48,412 nucleotides of DNA, taken from assembly GCA_025934435.1 (NCBI GenBank), contig JAICYB010000020.1:1-48412 (forward strand), in the 5' to 3' direction. The notes beneath the pieces are model-generated. The model searched no databases. It was not told where the DNA came from and saw only the letters and a program-made list of their open reading frames with translations. Both the position numbers and the translations under genes were made by a program. Shown one piece after another: positions 24,549 through 34,135 of the stretch. Source of the DNA: Actinomycetes bacterium. GTDB lineage: Bacteria; Actinomycetota; JAICYB01. The first letter of the stretch is position 1. The number at the start of each line of letters is the position of its first letter.

Positions 24549-25889
24549 GTGATGCAGCCCCTGACGCCCGAGGAGCTCGCGCGTATCGCGGGTGTCGCGC
24601 CGGACGAGATCGAGCGATACCGCGCCGCGAAGCTCCTCGACCCGGATGAAGACGGTGTGCTCGACGAGATGGACGTGCTTCGTCTGCGCATCCTCATGCA
24701 TTACCGAAGCCTCGGACATTCGATCGACGATCTCGACAAGGCCGTGCATTCCGCGTCGCCATTGATCCTGTACTCGGATCTGTTGTGGGCGCCCGTGCAA
24801 GAGATGGTGTCGATCGAGGACGCAGCCGTCGAAACGGAACTGCCGCCCGACGCGGTGCAGACCTTGCTTCGCGCCGTCGGTCTCGGTCCGGCCGTTCCGC
24901 GTGACGAGATGCGATTCCTCGAAGCCGTCAAGGCGCTCGTGGACGCCGGCATCCCGCTCAAGATGGTTCTCGATGTCGGACGCGTCTACGGCGACACACT
25001 TCGCCGACTCGCGCAGACGGAAGTGCGGATGATCCGCGAGTTCATGACGGAGCAAGGTCGTTCGTCACTACTGAAGGATCGCGATCAGTCGGAGCGACTC
25101 GACACGATCCAGACGCTCCTCGTCCCCATCCTCGAACCGTTGCTGCTCACGATCCATCGTCGGCACATGTTGCGTGCGTCGATACAGGAAGCCGTCGCCG
25201 ATCTCGAAGCGATCGAACGCGGCGACGACCGCGAGACGCTGTATGCGGCGATCGCGTTCGTCGACCTCGCTTCGTTCACGTCACTTGCGAACGTCCATGG
25301 GGACGAAGCCGCCGCGGAGATCCTCGATCGCTTCGACGAGCTCGTCCGCGGATTGCTCGAAGAGCACAACGGCAACCTCGTCAAGCAGATCGGCGACGAG
25401 TTCATGGTGACGTTCGCCGACGCGTCGAACGCGGTTCGTTTCGTTGTGGCGCTCGACCGGGCTGCGTCCGCCGAGGAGAACTTCCCCGCGCTCCGGACGG
25501 GGATCAACACCGGCCCGGTTCTTTATCGCGTGGGTGACTACGTCGGAACGACGGTCAACCTCGCCGCCCGGATCGCGGCGATGGCGACGCCGAACGAGAT
25601 CCTTGTCACCGAACCTGTTGCGCACGCCGCGGCCGATGTGGGTGTGTCCGTCGAATGGATCGGGACACGTGAGGTCCAGGGGATCGACGAGCCGGTCGGG
25701 TTGTGGCGGATCGAACGGACGTGGGCGCATGCCGAGCCGGAGCGCGATCCCGTGTGCGGGATCGCCGTCGGGGACGGTGCCGTCGCGCGCCTCCGCCATG
25801 ACGGCAGGACGTACTCGTTCTGTTCGGCCGATTGCCTGCGCCGGTTCCTCGAGGATCCGGATCGCTACACGCGCAGCGGGGACACGTGA
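24549..25889 (+). CDS. class III adenylate cyclase with MerR-like head and C-terminal YHS domain (cyclase 2)
   Basis: This paralogue of the gene at 5765 has 446 residues. Residues 1-70 are MerR-like (LTPEELARIAGVAPDEIERY), again with a DxDxDGxxDxxD loop (31-42). Residues about 75-215 match the Rv1264-type regulatory region, and about 230-390 the cyclase domain: Asp239, Lys279, Asp283, Asp330, Asn337, Arg341 all intact, ATP type. After about 395 comes an added YHS (TRASH-like) metal-binding domain: D-P-V-C-G-I, then YSFCSADC, with Cys403, Cys425 and Cys429 and a DPDRY end. GTG 24549 or ATG 24552 is the start; TAGCAT upstream indicates a leaderless message. The 3' end overlaps the esterase-like gene by 25 bases. 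Confidence 0.85.
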   Translation: MMQPLTPEELARIAGVAPDEIERYRAAKLLDPDEDGVLDEMDVLRLRILMHYRSLGHSIDDLDKAVHSASPLILYSDLLWAPVQEMVSIEDAAVETELPPDAVQTLLRAVGLGPAVPRDEMRFLEAVKALVDAGIPLKMVLDVGRVYGDTLRRLAQTEVRMIREFMTEQGRSSLLKDRDQSERLDTIQTLLVPILEPLLLTIHRRHMLRASIQEAVADLEAIERGDDRETLYAAIAFVDLASFTSLANVHGDEAAAEILDRFDELVRGLLEEHNGNLVKQIGDEFMVTFADASNAVRFVVALDRAASAEENFPALRTGINTGPVLYRVGDYVGTTVNLAARIAAMATPNEILVTEPVAHAAADVGVSVEWIGTREVQGIDEPVGLWRIERTWAHAEPERDPVCGIAVGDGAVARLRHDGRTYSFCSADCLRRFLEDPDRYTRSGDT

Positions 25890-26713
25890 GGAACGAACAC
25901 GATCGCGTCGACCTGCTCGGATAGGTCGCACGTCATCACCAGGTTGTGCATCTGTGTGATGCGCGTCTGCTTCGCGCCCTCCGGAAGGACGAGCACCGGT
26001 TCGTCGTAACGGGCAGCGAGCTCGGCGTTGAGCGTGCCCGGCTGCGGAGTCAGTTCGCTCGCCCAGGGACTCGAGGTCTCGCCCGACCCCGTGATCATCC
26101 AGATCGAAAGGACGTTTCGACCTTCCGCGACGTGATGTCCGATCGAATGGACGATGCCCCCGCCGGGTCCCGACGCCGTGCTGTCGACGTCGCGCTTCAT
26201 CAGATGTGTGCTGCCCGCCATGAGCGCGGTGCGGTGTCCCTCGTTGAGCACAGCGTCGACCCGCTCGTGCATGCGCTGCTCCCGGAGCGCCATCGCCCCC
26301 CCGAGCTCCTCGTAGGAGTTCGCCTGGTTCGCGAGTTCCAGGTAGTCGGTGTCGTCGGCGCCGATGTCGAAGCCGAACCACCTGACCTTCGGTGCGTGCC
26401 TCGCGAATCGTGCGTGCTCGGCTTTGAGCTCGGGGACGTCCGTCGCCTGCGTCAGGACGCCGGATGTGTACCACGGTGCTTCGTCCGGGATCTCGAGCGT
26501 TCTCTCGTTGCCCGTTCGCAGGTACTCGTCGGTCCGTCGGCCCCAGTCGGGCTGGATCTCCTCACCGAAGTGCGTGAAGCCGCGCGACGCGAGATAGCGG
26601 ACGCACATCAGCCGGAACTCGTACTTCTCATGGACGAAGTGCTCCATCTCGACGAGGAACGCGACGTCCGCCGCGTCGGCGAGGTCGTCGAGAACCGAGA
26701 GGTCGAGATCCAA
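25865..26713 (-). CDS. erythromycin esterase-like protein
   Basis: The 282-residue protein looks like the EreA/ChaN-like superfamily. An early His-bearing segment (EMEHFVHEKYEFRLMCVRYLA) corresponds to the EreA pattern of conserved Glu/His followed by a helix, and FTHFGEEIQPDW, a GFDIGADD stretch and GSTHLMKRD follow. Known members hydrolyse macrolide lactones, but many environmental relatives have other roles. The first conserved motif (GExxHG) is not in its usual form, so function is uncertain. The start is TTG 26713, with GGAAGGA at 26732-26726. An unusual pair of palindromes lies just upstream. Confidence 0.6.
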   Translation of the reverse strand: MDLDLSVLDDLADAADVAFLVEMEHFVHEKYEFRLMCVRYLASRGFTHFGEEIQPDWGRRTDEYLRTGNERTLEIPDEAPWYTSGVLTQATDVPELKAEHARFARHAPKVRWFGFDIGADDTDYLELANQANSYEELGGAMALREQRMHERVDAVLNEGHRTALMAGSTHLMKRDVDSTASGPGGGIVHSIGHHVAEGRNVLSIWMITGSGETSSPWASELTPQPGTLNAELAARYDEPVLVLPEGAKQTRITQMHNLVMTCDLSEQVDAIVFVPHVSPLRV

Positions 26714-26751
26714 GGCGGTGTTCGGTCCTTCCGGGCCCTCGTTTTCGCTAG

Positions 26752-26804
26752 CCGTTGACGTACGTCAACAAGACGCTGACCTGCTTGTTGACGTTCGTCA
26801 ACGG
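26752..26804. promoter_or_regulatory. paired TTGACG-type palindromes in a long inverted repeat
   Basis: Two copies of a near-palindrome, GTTGACGTACGTCAAC (26754-26769) and GTTGACGTTCGTCAAC (26787-26802), lie in arms of a larger inverted repeat (26752-26772 and 26784-26804, 20 of 21 bases matching) with an 11-base spacer. The centres are 33 bases apart, about three helical turns. The site is 39-91 bases upstream of the esterase-like start and after the pepN stop. It could be a two-site operator or a hairpin that ends the pepN message. Confidence 0.6.
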
Positions 26805-26845
26805 TGAAGAAAAAGGGTCGCCGGCGGTCTGAAGGGGCCGCTCGC

Positions 26846-29317
26846 TCAGCGGTCGGCGGCTCGGGTGCGCAGCACCCGCTCCGTGTCGTCCTTCTGTTCG
26901 AGCAGGATCCGCCGGACGGGACCCGGCAACTCGCCGGCCAGCAGCTTGTCCGTCGCGTCCACCACGCTTCGCGTGAACGTCCGCGGGTAGAAGCCGCCGG
27001 CGAACGCGAGCCCGAGGTCGAGCTCGCGCTTCTCCCAGAACCCGAGCAGCTCGTCGAAGTACCCGTCGGCGTAACCGGCGAGCAGCTCGGCTTGGGCCGG
27101 CCGATTGAATCCTGTGGCGATCGCGCGGAGCATCGCGAGCGTGAGCTCGGCGTCCGTCGTGGCGTGGTCCCAGGCTTCCGCTTTCGCTTCGGCCGTCGGC
27201 ACCGACGCGCGCGCCGCCGCCGCGTACCGCTCGCCTTGATCGGTCGGATCGCGCCCGAGCTCGGCCGCGATCACGCCGTCGTCGATGGCCCCGCCCGACG
27301 CAAGTGCCGCGACGATACCCCACCGCAGGTCCGTGTCGATGTCGACGCCGTCGATGGAGTGCGTCCCGTCGAGCAGGCCGCGCACGAACGCGACGTCCGC
27401 TTCGCTCGACGCCGCACCGATGAATCCGCGAGCGTACGCGAGCTGGAAGTCCGAACCCTTCTCGGAGCCGTCGAGTAGCTCGCGCAACCGAGCGGCCGCC
27501 TTCAGCCACGATGCTTCGCGGTTGGACGGATCACCGTACATGTCGATCGCGGCACCGATCCGCGCGATGAGATCGCCGACGACGCCGATGTCCGTCTCGG
27601 CTCCCACGTTGTTGAGCACGATGTCGACGTAACGGCGCGACGCGAGCTCGCCGTCGCGGACCATGTCCCAGAGCGCGTTCCAGCAGAGCGTCCGCGCCAG
27701 CGGATCGTGCAGGTTCCGGAGGCCTTCGGTGAGCGTCGCGAGTGAGCGCTCGTCGAATCGGATCTTGCAGTAGGCAAGGTCCTTGTGGTTCGGGAGCACG
27801 AGATCCGCCGGCGCTTCGTCCGACAGCTCAGGGACGTTCGTCCGTCCGCCGATGACGTCGAGCTCGATCTCGCGACGCAGATCCAACGAGTCACCCGACG
27901 TATCGAATAGCCCGATCGCCATCCGGTGGCTGCGGAGCGGCGTCCCTTCCTGCACGACGTCGGTTCCTTCGATCCGGATCGCGTTCACACCCGACGTCTC
28001 GAGCCACTCCTTCGACCACGCGGCGAGATCGCGTCCGGACTCTTCGGCGAGCGGCGCCAGGAAGTCCGGCAGCTCGGTGTTGCTCCATTCGTGCTTCTTG
28101 AAGTAGCGCTTGAGGCCTTCGAAGAACGACTTCTCGCCGACCCACGCGACGAGTTGCTTCAGCACGGACGCACCCTTCGCGTAAGTGATCCCGTCGAAGT
28201 TCAGGTGCACGGCGTCGATGTCCGGGATGTCCGCGACGATCGGGTGCGTGGTCGGCAATTGGTCCTGCCGGTAGGCCCAGTTCTTCTCGCCGGAGGCGAA
28301 CGAGACCCACGAGTTGGTGAACCGCGTCGCGCGCTCCTTCGCGAGATAACTGATGTACGTCGCGAACGATTCGTTCAACCAGAGGTCGTTCCACCAGCGC
28401 ATCGTCACGAGGTCGCCGAACCACATGTGGGCCATCTCGTGCAGGATCACTTCAGCCCGCGCTTCGCGTTCGGCCTCCGTGACCTTGGAGCGGTAGATCA
28501 TCCGCTCGGAGTAGGTGACGCACCCGAGGTTCTCCATCGCGCCGAACTTGTATTCGGGGCAGAAGACCTGGTCGTAGCTCTTCGTCATGTACGGGTAGTC
28601 GAAGAGGTCCTGGTAGAAGTCGAAGCCGGCCTTCGTGATCGCGAAGAGCTCGTCGGCGTCGACGTACTTCGCGAGTGAAGACCGGCACCACCAACCGAGC
28701 TCGATGCCGTCGTGCGAATCGAACACGCCGACGTACGGGCCGCAGCATACGCATGCGAGATACGTCGACATCGTCGGCGTCGTCGGGAAGACCCACACGT
28801 CGCCGTCGGAACTGACCGGACGCGTGTTCGATATGACGACCCACTCCTCGGGAACTTCGACCTTCCACGTGAACGTGGCCTTGATGTCGGGCTGGTCGAA
28901 GCAGGCGAAGGCGCGGTGCGCGTCGAACGGTTCGAACTGCGTGTAGGTGTAGGCGTTCTTGTCGACGGGGTCGACCGTGCGGTGGAGTCCGGTCCCGGTC
29001 TTGGCGTACTCGCATGTCGCGACGACCGTGAGCTCATTCGTTGCGTCCAGCGCGTCGAGCGGGATGCGTCCGTCCGTCGTTTCCTTCAGATCGAGCACGC
29101 GGCCGTTGAGCACGACCTCCTGCAGTTCGACGGCATCGAAGTCGATGAACGTCTTCGCGGACGTATCGCTACACGAGAACCGCACGGTCGTTTCCGATCC
29201 GAACGTGATCGCGCCTTCGCGCAGGTTCAACGTGATGTCGTAGGACACGTCACCGATCAGACGCGCGCGCTCCTGTGCTTCGATGCGCTTGAGGTTGTCC
29301 TTCCCCGCTGTGGTCAT
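26846..29317 (-). CDS. pepN: aminopeptidase N (M1 family)
   Basis: This zinc metallopeptidase removes N-terminal residues from peptides. The 823-residue protein has the M1 exopeptidase motif GAMEN (259-263), the zinc-binding HEMAH (His293, Glu294, His297) and the third ligand Glu316 in NESF, followed by a long helical C-terminal domain with the ERAP1_C-like pattern. No signal peptide is seen, consistent with a cytosolic enzyme. I chose ATG 29317, which overlaps the fumC stop (ATGA), over longer in-frame starts inside fumC. It is the second gene of a fumC-pepN operon. Confidence 0.93.
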   Translation of the reverse strand: MTTAGKDNLKRIEAQERARLIGDVSYDITLNLREGAITFGSETTVRFSCSDTSAKTFIDFDAVELQEVVLNGRVLDLKETTDGRIPLDALDATNELTVVATCEYAKTGTGLHRTVDPVDKNAYTYTQFEPFDAHRAFACFDQPDIKATFTWKVEVPEEWVVISNTRPVSSDGDVWVFPTTPTMSTYLACVCCGPYVGVFDSHDGIELGWWCRSSLAKYVDADELFAITKAGFDFYQDLFDYPYMTKSYDQVFCPEYKFGAMENLGCVTYSERMIYRSKVTEAEREARAEVILHEMAHMWFGDLVTMRWWNDLWLNESFATYISYLAKERATRFTNSWVSFASGEKNWAYRQDQLPTTHPIVADIPDIDAVHLNFDGITYAKGASVLKQLVAWVGEKSFFEGLKRYFKKHEWSNTELPDFLAPLAEESGRDLAAWSKEWLETSGVNAIRIEGTDVVQEGTPLRSHRMAIGLFDTSGDSLDLRREIELDVIGGRTNVPELSDEAPADLVLPNHKDLAYCKIRFDERSLATLTEGLRNLHDPLARTLCWNALWDMVRDGELASRRYVDIVLNNVGAETDIGVVGDLIARIGAAIDMYGDPSNREASWLKAAARLRELLDGSEKGSDFQLAYARGFIGAASSEADVAFVRGLLDGTHSIDGVDIDTDLRWGIVAALASGGAIDDGVIAAELGRDPTDQGERYAAAARASVPTAEAKAEAWDHATTDAELTLAMLRAIATGFNRPAQAELLAGYADGYFDELLGFWEKRELDLGLAFAGGFYPRTFTRSVVDATDKLLAGELPGPVRRILLEQKDDTERVLRTRAADR

Positions 29318-30717
29318 GATTCCGGCAGTCCGCCTTTCGTCAGCCACTCGACGTCGAGGGCCTTGTCCAACTCGATCTCCGAGAGCAATCCCATGTCGAG
29401 CACGACTTCGCGGATGGTCTTCCCGCTCTTCCGCGCTTGCTTCACGATCTCCGCGACCTTCTCGTAGCCGAGGAGCGGCTTCAGCCCGGTCGAGATGATC
29501 TCGCCGCGTTCGACGACCGCGCGCATGTCTTCGATGTTCGCTTCGATGCCGTCGATGCATTTCGTCGCGAGCGTTCTGGACGCGTTCGCCAGCAGCTCGA
29601 CCGACTCGATCAGATTGATGGCGATCACCGGGAGCGCGACGTTGAGCTCGAATGAGCCCGTGGCGCCGGCGAACGTGATCGCGGCGTCGTTGCCGATCAC
29701 CTGGGCGGCGACTTGGATGGTCGCCTCGGGGATGACCGGGTTCACTTTTCCGGGCATGATCGATGACCCCGGCTGGAGATCAGGGAGCCGGATCTCGCCG
29801 AGCCCGCCCTTCGGCCCGGAGTTCATCCACCGCAGGTCGTTGCAGATCTTCACGAGCGACACGGCCACGGTCTTCAACGCACCGGACATCTCGACCGTCG
29901 CGTCCTGCGCGCCTTGCGCTTCGAAATGGTTTCGCGCTTCCTTCAGATCGAGCTTCGTCGCTGCGCCCACCTTCTTGATGACCGCGGGCGAGAACGTCTT
30001 CAGGGTGTCGAGTCCGGTGCCGACGGCCGTGCCGCCGAGCGCTAGCTCGCCGAGCCGGGGCGCGGCCGCTTTGACGCGCGCGATGCCGAGTTCGATCTGG
30101 CGCGCGTAGCCGCCGAACTCCTGGCCGAGCGTGACCGGGGTTGCATCCATCAAGTGAGTGCGTCCGGTCTTGACCGCCTTCGCGAACTCCTTGGCCTTCG
30201 CGGCGAGCGAAGCGTGCAGCTGCTCCAAAGCGGGAAGCAGATCATGGACGACGCCCTCGAGCGCGGCGACGTGGATCGTCGTCGGGATCACGTCGTTCGA
30301 CGACTGGCCCATGTTCACGTGGTCGTTCGGATGGACCGGCGACTTCGCCGCGAGTTCCGACCCGGCGTCGAGGTTCGCGACGTTCGAGATCACTTCGTTC
30401 GCGTTGGTGTTCGTCGACGTGCCGGACCCCGTCTGGAAGACGTCGATGGGGAAGTGCTCGTCGAACTCGCCGGACGCAACGCGCTTCGCGGCCTTCGCGA
30501 TGAGCTTGGCTCGTTTGGCGTCGAGACGTCCTTGCTCGTGGTTCACCTCGGCCGCGGCACCCTTGATCAGCGCGAGCGCACGGATGAAGCGCGGCGGGAA
30601 CGTCTTGCCGGAGATCGGGAAGTTCTCGACCGCGCGCTGCGTGGACGCCCCCCAATACCCGTGCGCGGGGACCTTGACGTCGCCCATCGTGTCGCGTTCG
30701 ATGCGGAACTCACTCAT
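29314..30717 (-). CDS. fumC: class II fumarate hydratase
   Basis: The enzyme interconverts fumarate and malate in the TCA cycle. The 467-residue protein has the superfamily signature [11 protein letters not shown] with catalytic Ser, the [18 protein letters not shown] region, [14 protein letters not shown] and [17 protein letters not shown], all in full. Length matches class II fumarases (about 465). The related aspartase would have changes around the substrate loop, but the overall pattern favours fumarase. The gene is divergent from lpdA; TAGGCT (30732-30727) is nine bases before its ATG. Confidence 0.92.
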   Translation of the reverse strand: MSEFRIERDTMGDVKVPAHGYWGASTQRAVENFPISGKTFPPRFIRALALIKGAAAEVNHEQGRLDAKRAKLIAKAAKRVASGEFDEHFPIDVFQTGSGTSTNTNANEVISNVANLDAGSELAAKSPVHPNDHVNMGQSSNDVIPTTIHVAALEGVVHDLLPALEQLHASLAAKAKEFAKAVKTGRTHLMDATPVTLGQEFGGYARQIELGIARVKAAAPRLGELALGGTAVGTGLDTLKTFSPAVIKKVGAATKLDLKEARNHFEAQGAQDATVEMSGALKTVAVSLVKICNDLRWMNSGPKGGLGEIRLPDLQPGSSIMPGKVNPVIPEATIQVAAQVIGNDAAITFAGATGSFELNVALPVIAINLIESVELLANASRTLATKCIDGIEANIEDMRAVVERGEIISTGLKPLLGYEKVAEIVKQARKSGKTIREVVLDMGLLSEIELDKALDVEWLTKGGLPES

Positions 30718-30726
30718 AGCCGGAAG

Positions 30727-30754
30727 AGCCTAGCGAATAGGCCCTGGATACACT
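30727..30754. promoter_or_regulatory. divergent fumC / lpdA promoter region
   Basis: Minus-strand TAGGCT (30732-30727) is nine bases before the fumC ATG and plus-strand TACACT (30749-30754) is eight bases before the lpdA ATG. Both messages would have almost no leader. No -35 consensus was seen for either. Confidence 0.4.
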
Positions 30755-30762
30755 GAGCGTCC

Positions 30763-32136
30763 ATGGCCTACGACGCGGTGGTCCTCGGCGGGGGGCCGGG
30801 CGGGTATGCGTTCGCGTTCCGTGCCGCCACGCTTGGCCTGAACGTCGCCATCGTCGAGCGCGACAAGCTCGGCGGGACATGCCTCCACCGCGGCTGCATC
30901 CCCACGAAAGCGCTCCTGCACGCCGCCGAAACGATGGACGCCATCGCCGACGCGAAGACACTCGGCATCACCGTCGGCGATCGGTCGTTCGACTGGGCGG
31001 AGGTGCAGCGCGCGAAATCCGAACCCATCAAGAAACTCTTCGCCGGACTGCAGGGCGTCGCGAAGGCACGCAAGGTCGACGTCTTCTCCGGCAACGGCTC
31101 GCTCGGTGACCGCGGCACGATCGAGGTCGACGGCCGGCGGGTCGAAGGAAGAAACATCGTGTTCGCGCCGGGCTCGTACGCGCGCTCTCTGCCCGGACTC
31201 GATCCCGACGGCGAGAAGATCATCACGTCGGACGATGCCCTCACGAGCGAAACCTTCCCCGCCAAGATCGCGATCATCGGGGCCGGCGCCGTCGGTGTGG
31301 AGTTCGCGTCCGTCTACCGATCCTTCGGCGCCGAAGTGACCGTGATCGAAGCGCTCGACCGCGTCGTCCCGCTCGAAGACGCTGATCTCTCGAAAGAGCT
31401 TGCTGCGAACTTCAAGCGCCGCGGCATCGCGACGTTCGCCGGCGCGAAGGTCGACGACGTCGAGAAGTCGGACGGCGGCGTGAAGCTCACGTTCACGAAA
31501 GCGAGCAAGACGGAGACGCTCGACGTCGATCAGGTACTCGTCGCGGTCGGACGCGGCCCAGCGACGGACGGCCTCGACCTCGAGCGGTGGGGCGTCGAAG
31601 TCGATCGCGGTTACATCGTCATCGACGGTGACAATCGCGCTGCGGACAACGTCTATGCCATCGGTGATTGCACGGCGCGCACGCCGCAGTTCGCGCACGT
31701 GGCGTTCGGCATGGGGTTCGCGACCGCGGAGCGGATCGCGGGCGGCTCGCCGATCGCCGTCGACTTCGAGCGCGGCGTCCCGCATGCGACGTATTGCACG
31801 CCGGAGATCGCGTCCGTCGGACTGACCGAGGCGCAGGCGAAGGAGAAGGGCTACGACGTCAAGGTGACGAAGCACAACTTCGCGGGTATCGCCAAAGCGC
31901 AGATGATCCACTCCGCGCGCGGATTCGCGAAGCTCGTCTGGGACGAAGGCGGTGAGATCCTCGGCGTCCACATGATCGGCCCTCGCGTGACGGAGACGCT
32001 CGCCGAGGCGTTGCTCATCGTCGGATGGGAAGCGCGTCCGGCCGAGGTCGCCGCGTTCGTGCATCCGCATCCGACGCTTTCCGAAGTCATCGGCGAAGCC
32101 GCGCTCGAAGCGATCGGCAAACCACTTCACGGCTAG
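30763..32136 (+). CDS. lpdA: dihydrolipoyl dehydrogenase (E3)
   Basis: This flavoprotein reoxidises the dihydrolipoyl groups of 2-oxoacid dehydrogenase complexes with NAD+. The 457-residue protein has GGGPGGYAFAFRAA for FAD, the redox disulfide GGTCLHRGCIPTKA (Cys40, Cys45), IGAGAVGVEFASVYRSFG for NAD and the C-terminal His-Glu region HPHPTLSEVIGEA. All sites are intact. It lies directly upstream of the E2 gene (68 bases) and the lipoate genes, giving a local set for lipoyl-complex function. Confidence 0.95.
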   Translation: MAYDAVVLGGGPGGYAFAFRAATLGLNVAIVERDKLGGTCLHRGCIPTKALLHAAETMDAIADAKTLGITVGDRSFDWAEVQRAKSEPIKKLFAGLQGVAKARKVDVFSGNGSLGDRGTIEVDGRRVEGRNIVFAPGSYARSLPGLDPDGEKIITSDDALTSETFPAKIAIIGAGAVGVEFASVYRSFGAEVTVIEALDRVVPLEDADLSKELAANFKRRGIATFAGAKVDDVEKSDGGVKLTFTKASKTETLDVDQVLVAVGRGPATDGLDLERWGVEVDRGYIVIDGDNRAADNVYAIGDCTARTPQFAHVAFGMGFATAERIAGGSPIAVDFERGVPHATYCTPEIASVGLTEAQAKEKGYDVKVTKHNFAGIAKAQMIHSARGFAKLVWDEGGEILGVHMIGPRVTETLAEALLIVGWEARPAEVAAFVHPHPTLSEVIGEAALEAIGKPLHG

Positions 32137-32204
32137 GTTTTCAGGATGCGCCGAAGGCGCCCCCTGCGATAGGCAAGAGACGTAACGGAAGGAGCCCGCG
32201 TAAC

Positions 32205-33548
32205 GTGCCCACGAAGGTCGACATGCCGCAGATGGGGGAGTCCGTCGTCGAAGGGACGATCCTCACGTGGCTGAAGAAGGAAGGCGACACCGTCGCGGTG
32301 GACGAACCACTTGTCGAAGTCTCGACGGACAAGGTCGATACCGAGATCCCGTCGCCCGTCGCGGGCACGCTCGTCAAGATCCTCGTTCCCGAAGGCGAGA
32401 CCGTCGAGATCGGCACCTCGCTCGCCGAGATCGACGAAGGAGGCGGTTCGTCGTCGGCTCCCGCCGCCGAAGCGCCGGCGAACGAAGAGAAGGAACCGGA
32501 AGCCGAACCTGAGCCCGAACCCGAACCCGAAGCCGAGGAGCCGGTCGAGGCGGCGAAGCCGGAAGCGAAACCGGAACCGAAGCCGGAAGCGAAACCGGAA
32601 CCCGAGCCGAAGTCCGAACCGGCTCCGGCGGCAGCGGACGTGGAGAGCCAGGTGCTGTCGCCGCTCGTCCGGCGGCTCGCGCGCGAGCACGACATCGACG
32701 TCTCGCAGGTACGCGGAACCGGGTCGGGCGGACGTGTCACGCGCGATGACGTGCTGGCGTACGCCGATCGCGGTGCTCCGTCCGAGGGCAAGCGCCAAGC
32801 GACGGCCGAGCGCGCCGCGCCGCCGCCGCTCCGCGAAGGCGCCGGCGACCGCACCGGCGTCCAGCCCCTCACGCACATCCGCAAACGGATCGCGGAGCAC
32901 ATGCGCGCGTCGCTCGATACGTCCGCGCGCGCGTGGAACGTCATCGAAGTCGACCTGGAGGAGATCGCGAAGCTCCGCGCCGCGAAAGGGGAGGAGTTCC
33001 GCCGGCGCGAAGGCTTCTCGCTGACGTATCTCCCGTTCATCTCGCGCGCGGCGTGCGACGCGTTGCTCGCCTTCCCGGTCGCGAACGCGAGCATCGCGGC
33101 GGATCTGTCGGAAGCGACGTACCACAACTACGTGAACCTCGGGATCGCCGTTGCGACCGACTACGGACTGATCGTTCCCGTCGTCAAGGGGGCCGAGGCC
33201 ATGAACGTGGTCGGCCTGGCGAGGGCGATCCGCGATCTCGGCGAACGCGCACGCGACAAGAAGCTCTCGCCGGACGAGGTCGGCGGATCGACGTTCAGCA
33301 TCACGAACCCCGGCCCGTTCGGTTCGTACGTGTCCCTTCCCGTGATCAACCAGCCGAATGTCGCGATCCTGTCCACGGAGCTCGTCGAGAAACGCGTCGT
33401 CGTCGTGGACGACATGATCGGCATCCGTCATCGGACGTTCCTCTCGATGTCGTGGGATCACCGTCTGCTCGACGGTGCGGACGCGATGCGCTTCCTGCAG
33501 CGCCTGAAAGAGAACCTGGAGACGTGGGACTTCTCACACGAGGTCTAA
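32205..33548 (+). CDS. sucB: 2-oxoacid dehydrogenase E2 (dihydrolipoamide succinyl/acyltransferase)
   Basis: This is the acyltransferase core of a 2-oxoacid dehydrogenase complex. Of its 447 residues, about 1-76 form a lipoyl domain (lipoyl Lys43 in STDKV). A Glu/Pro/Lys/Ala-rich linker follows (about 80-145). About 145-180 is the peripheral-subunit-binding domain (SPLVRRLAREHDIDVSQVRG). The rest is the catalytic domain, with DHRLLDG (His419, Asp423). The GTG start is supported by GGAAGGAG at 32187-32194. The sequence resembles actinobacterial SucB; branched-chain or pyruvate E2 cannot be excluded, as no E1 gene is in the window. Confidence 0.88.
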   Translation: MPTKVDMPQMGESVVEGTILTWLKKEGDTVAVDEPLVEVSTDKVDTEIPSPVAGTLVKILVPEGETVEIGTSLAEIDEGGGSSSAPAAEAPANEEKEPEAEPEPEPEPEAEEPVEAAKPEAKPEPKPEAKPEPEPKSEPAPAAADVESQVLSPLVRRLAREHDIDVSQVRGTGSGGRVTRDDVLAYADRGAPSEGKRQATAERAAPPPLREGAGDRTGVQPLTHIRKRIAEHMRASLDTSARAWNVIEVDLEEIAKLRAAKGEEFRRREGFSLTYLPFISRAACDALLAFPVANASIAADLSEATYHNYVNLGIAVATDYGLIVPVVKGAEAMNVVGLARAIRDLGERARDKKLSPDEVGGSTFSITNPGPFGSYVSLPVINQPNVAILSTELVEKRVVVVDDMIGIRHRTFLSMSWDHRLLDGADAMRFLQRLKENLETWDFSHEV

Positions 33549-34135
33549 CCGTCGAACGGCTCGGGCTCGTCTCGTACAACGACGCCTGGGATCTCCAGAA
33601 CGAGCTCCACGACAAGCGCGTTTCGGGTGAGATCGGCGACACGCTGCTCCTGCTCGAGCATCCACACGTCTACACGATCGGACGACGCGGCACGCACGCG
33701 GATGTGCTCCGTCCCGACGTTGAGGTCGTGGAAACCGACAGAGGCGGACAAGTCACCTATCACGGCCCCGGACAACTCGTCGGCTACCCGATCATCGATC
33801 TCGGACCCGCTGCGGACCTCGTCGGCTACGTCCGCCGTTTGGAAGACGTGATGATCCGTTCGCTCGCGCGTTTCGGCATCGACGCCGGACGCGATGAAGG
33901 CAACACCGGCGTCTGGGTGGGCAACGCGAAGATCGGGGCGATCGGCGTCCGCGTCACGCGGAATGTCACGAAGCACGGTTTCGCGCTGAACGTCTCGACG
34001 GATCTCTCCTACTTCACCGGGATCATCCCCTGCGGCATCACGGACAAAGGTGTTACGTCCATGCGCGTGCTCGGTTGCGAAGCCGCGCTGGACGAGGTCG
34101 CGGACGTCGTCGCGGCAGAGTTCGCAAAGCCATGA
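33524..34135 (+). CDS. lipB: lipoyl(octanoyl) transferase
   Basis: The enzyme moves octanoyl from acyl-carrier protein to the lysine of lipoyl domains. The 203-residue protein has the RGGQVTYHGPGQLVGYPIIDL motif, catalytic Lys136 (GNAKIGAIG) and Cys170 (IIPCGITDKGVTSM). The only usable start codon in frame is GTG 33524, inside the E2 gene (25-base overlap); a GGAG lies just before it. It ends in an ATGA overlap with lipA. Confidence 0.92.
   Translation: MGLLTRGLTVERLGLVSYNDAWDLQNELHDKRVSGEIGDTLLLLEHPHVYTIGRRGTHADVLRPDVEVVETDRGGQVTYHGPGQLVGYPIIDLGPAADLVGYVRRLEDVMIRSLARFGIDAGRDEGNTGVWVGNAKIGAIGVRVTRNVTKHGFALNVSTDLSYFTGIIPCGITDKGVTSMRVLGCEAALDEVADVVAAEFAKP

Noticed and set aside
26737..26804. 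Third copy of the dispersed palindromic repeat (shares CCTCGTTT and a hairpin)
   Set aside because: Beyond the CCTCGTTT start the match to the other copies is weak, and the palindrome there has its own clear TTGACG repeat.
32148..32160. GCGCC-GAA-GGCGC hairpin between lpdA and the E2 gene as a terminator
   Set aside because: Only five base pairs and no T tract; the genes are likely co-transcribed.
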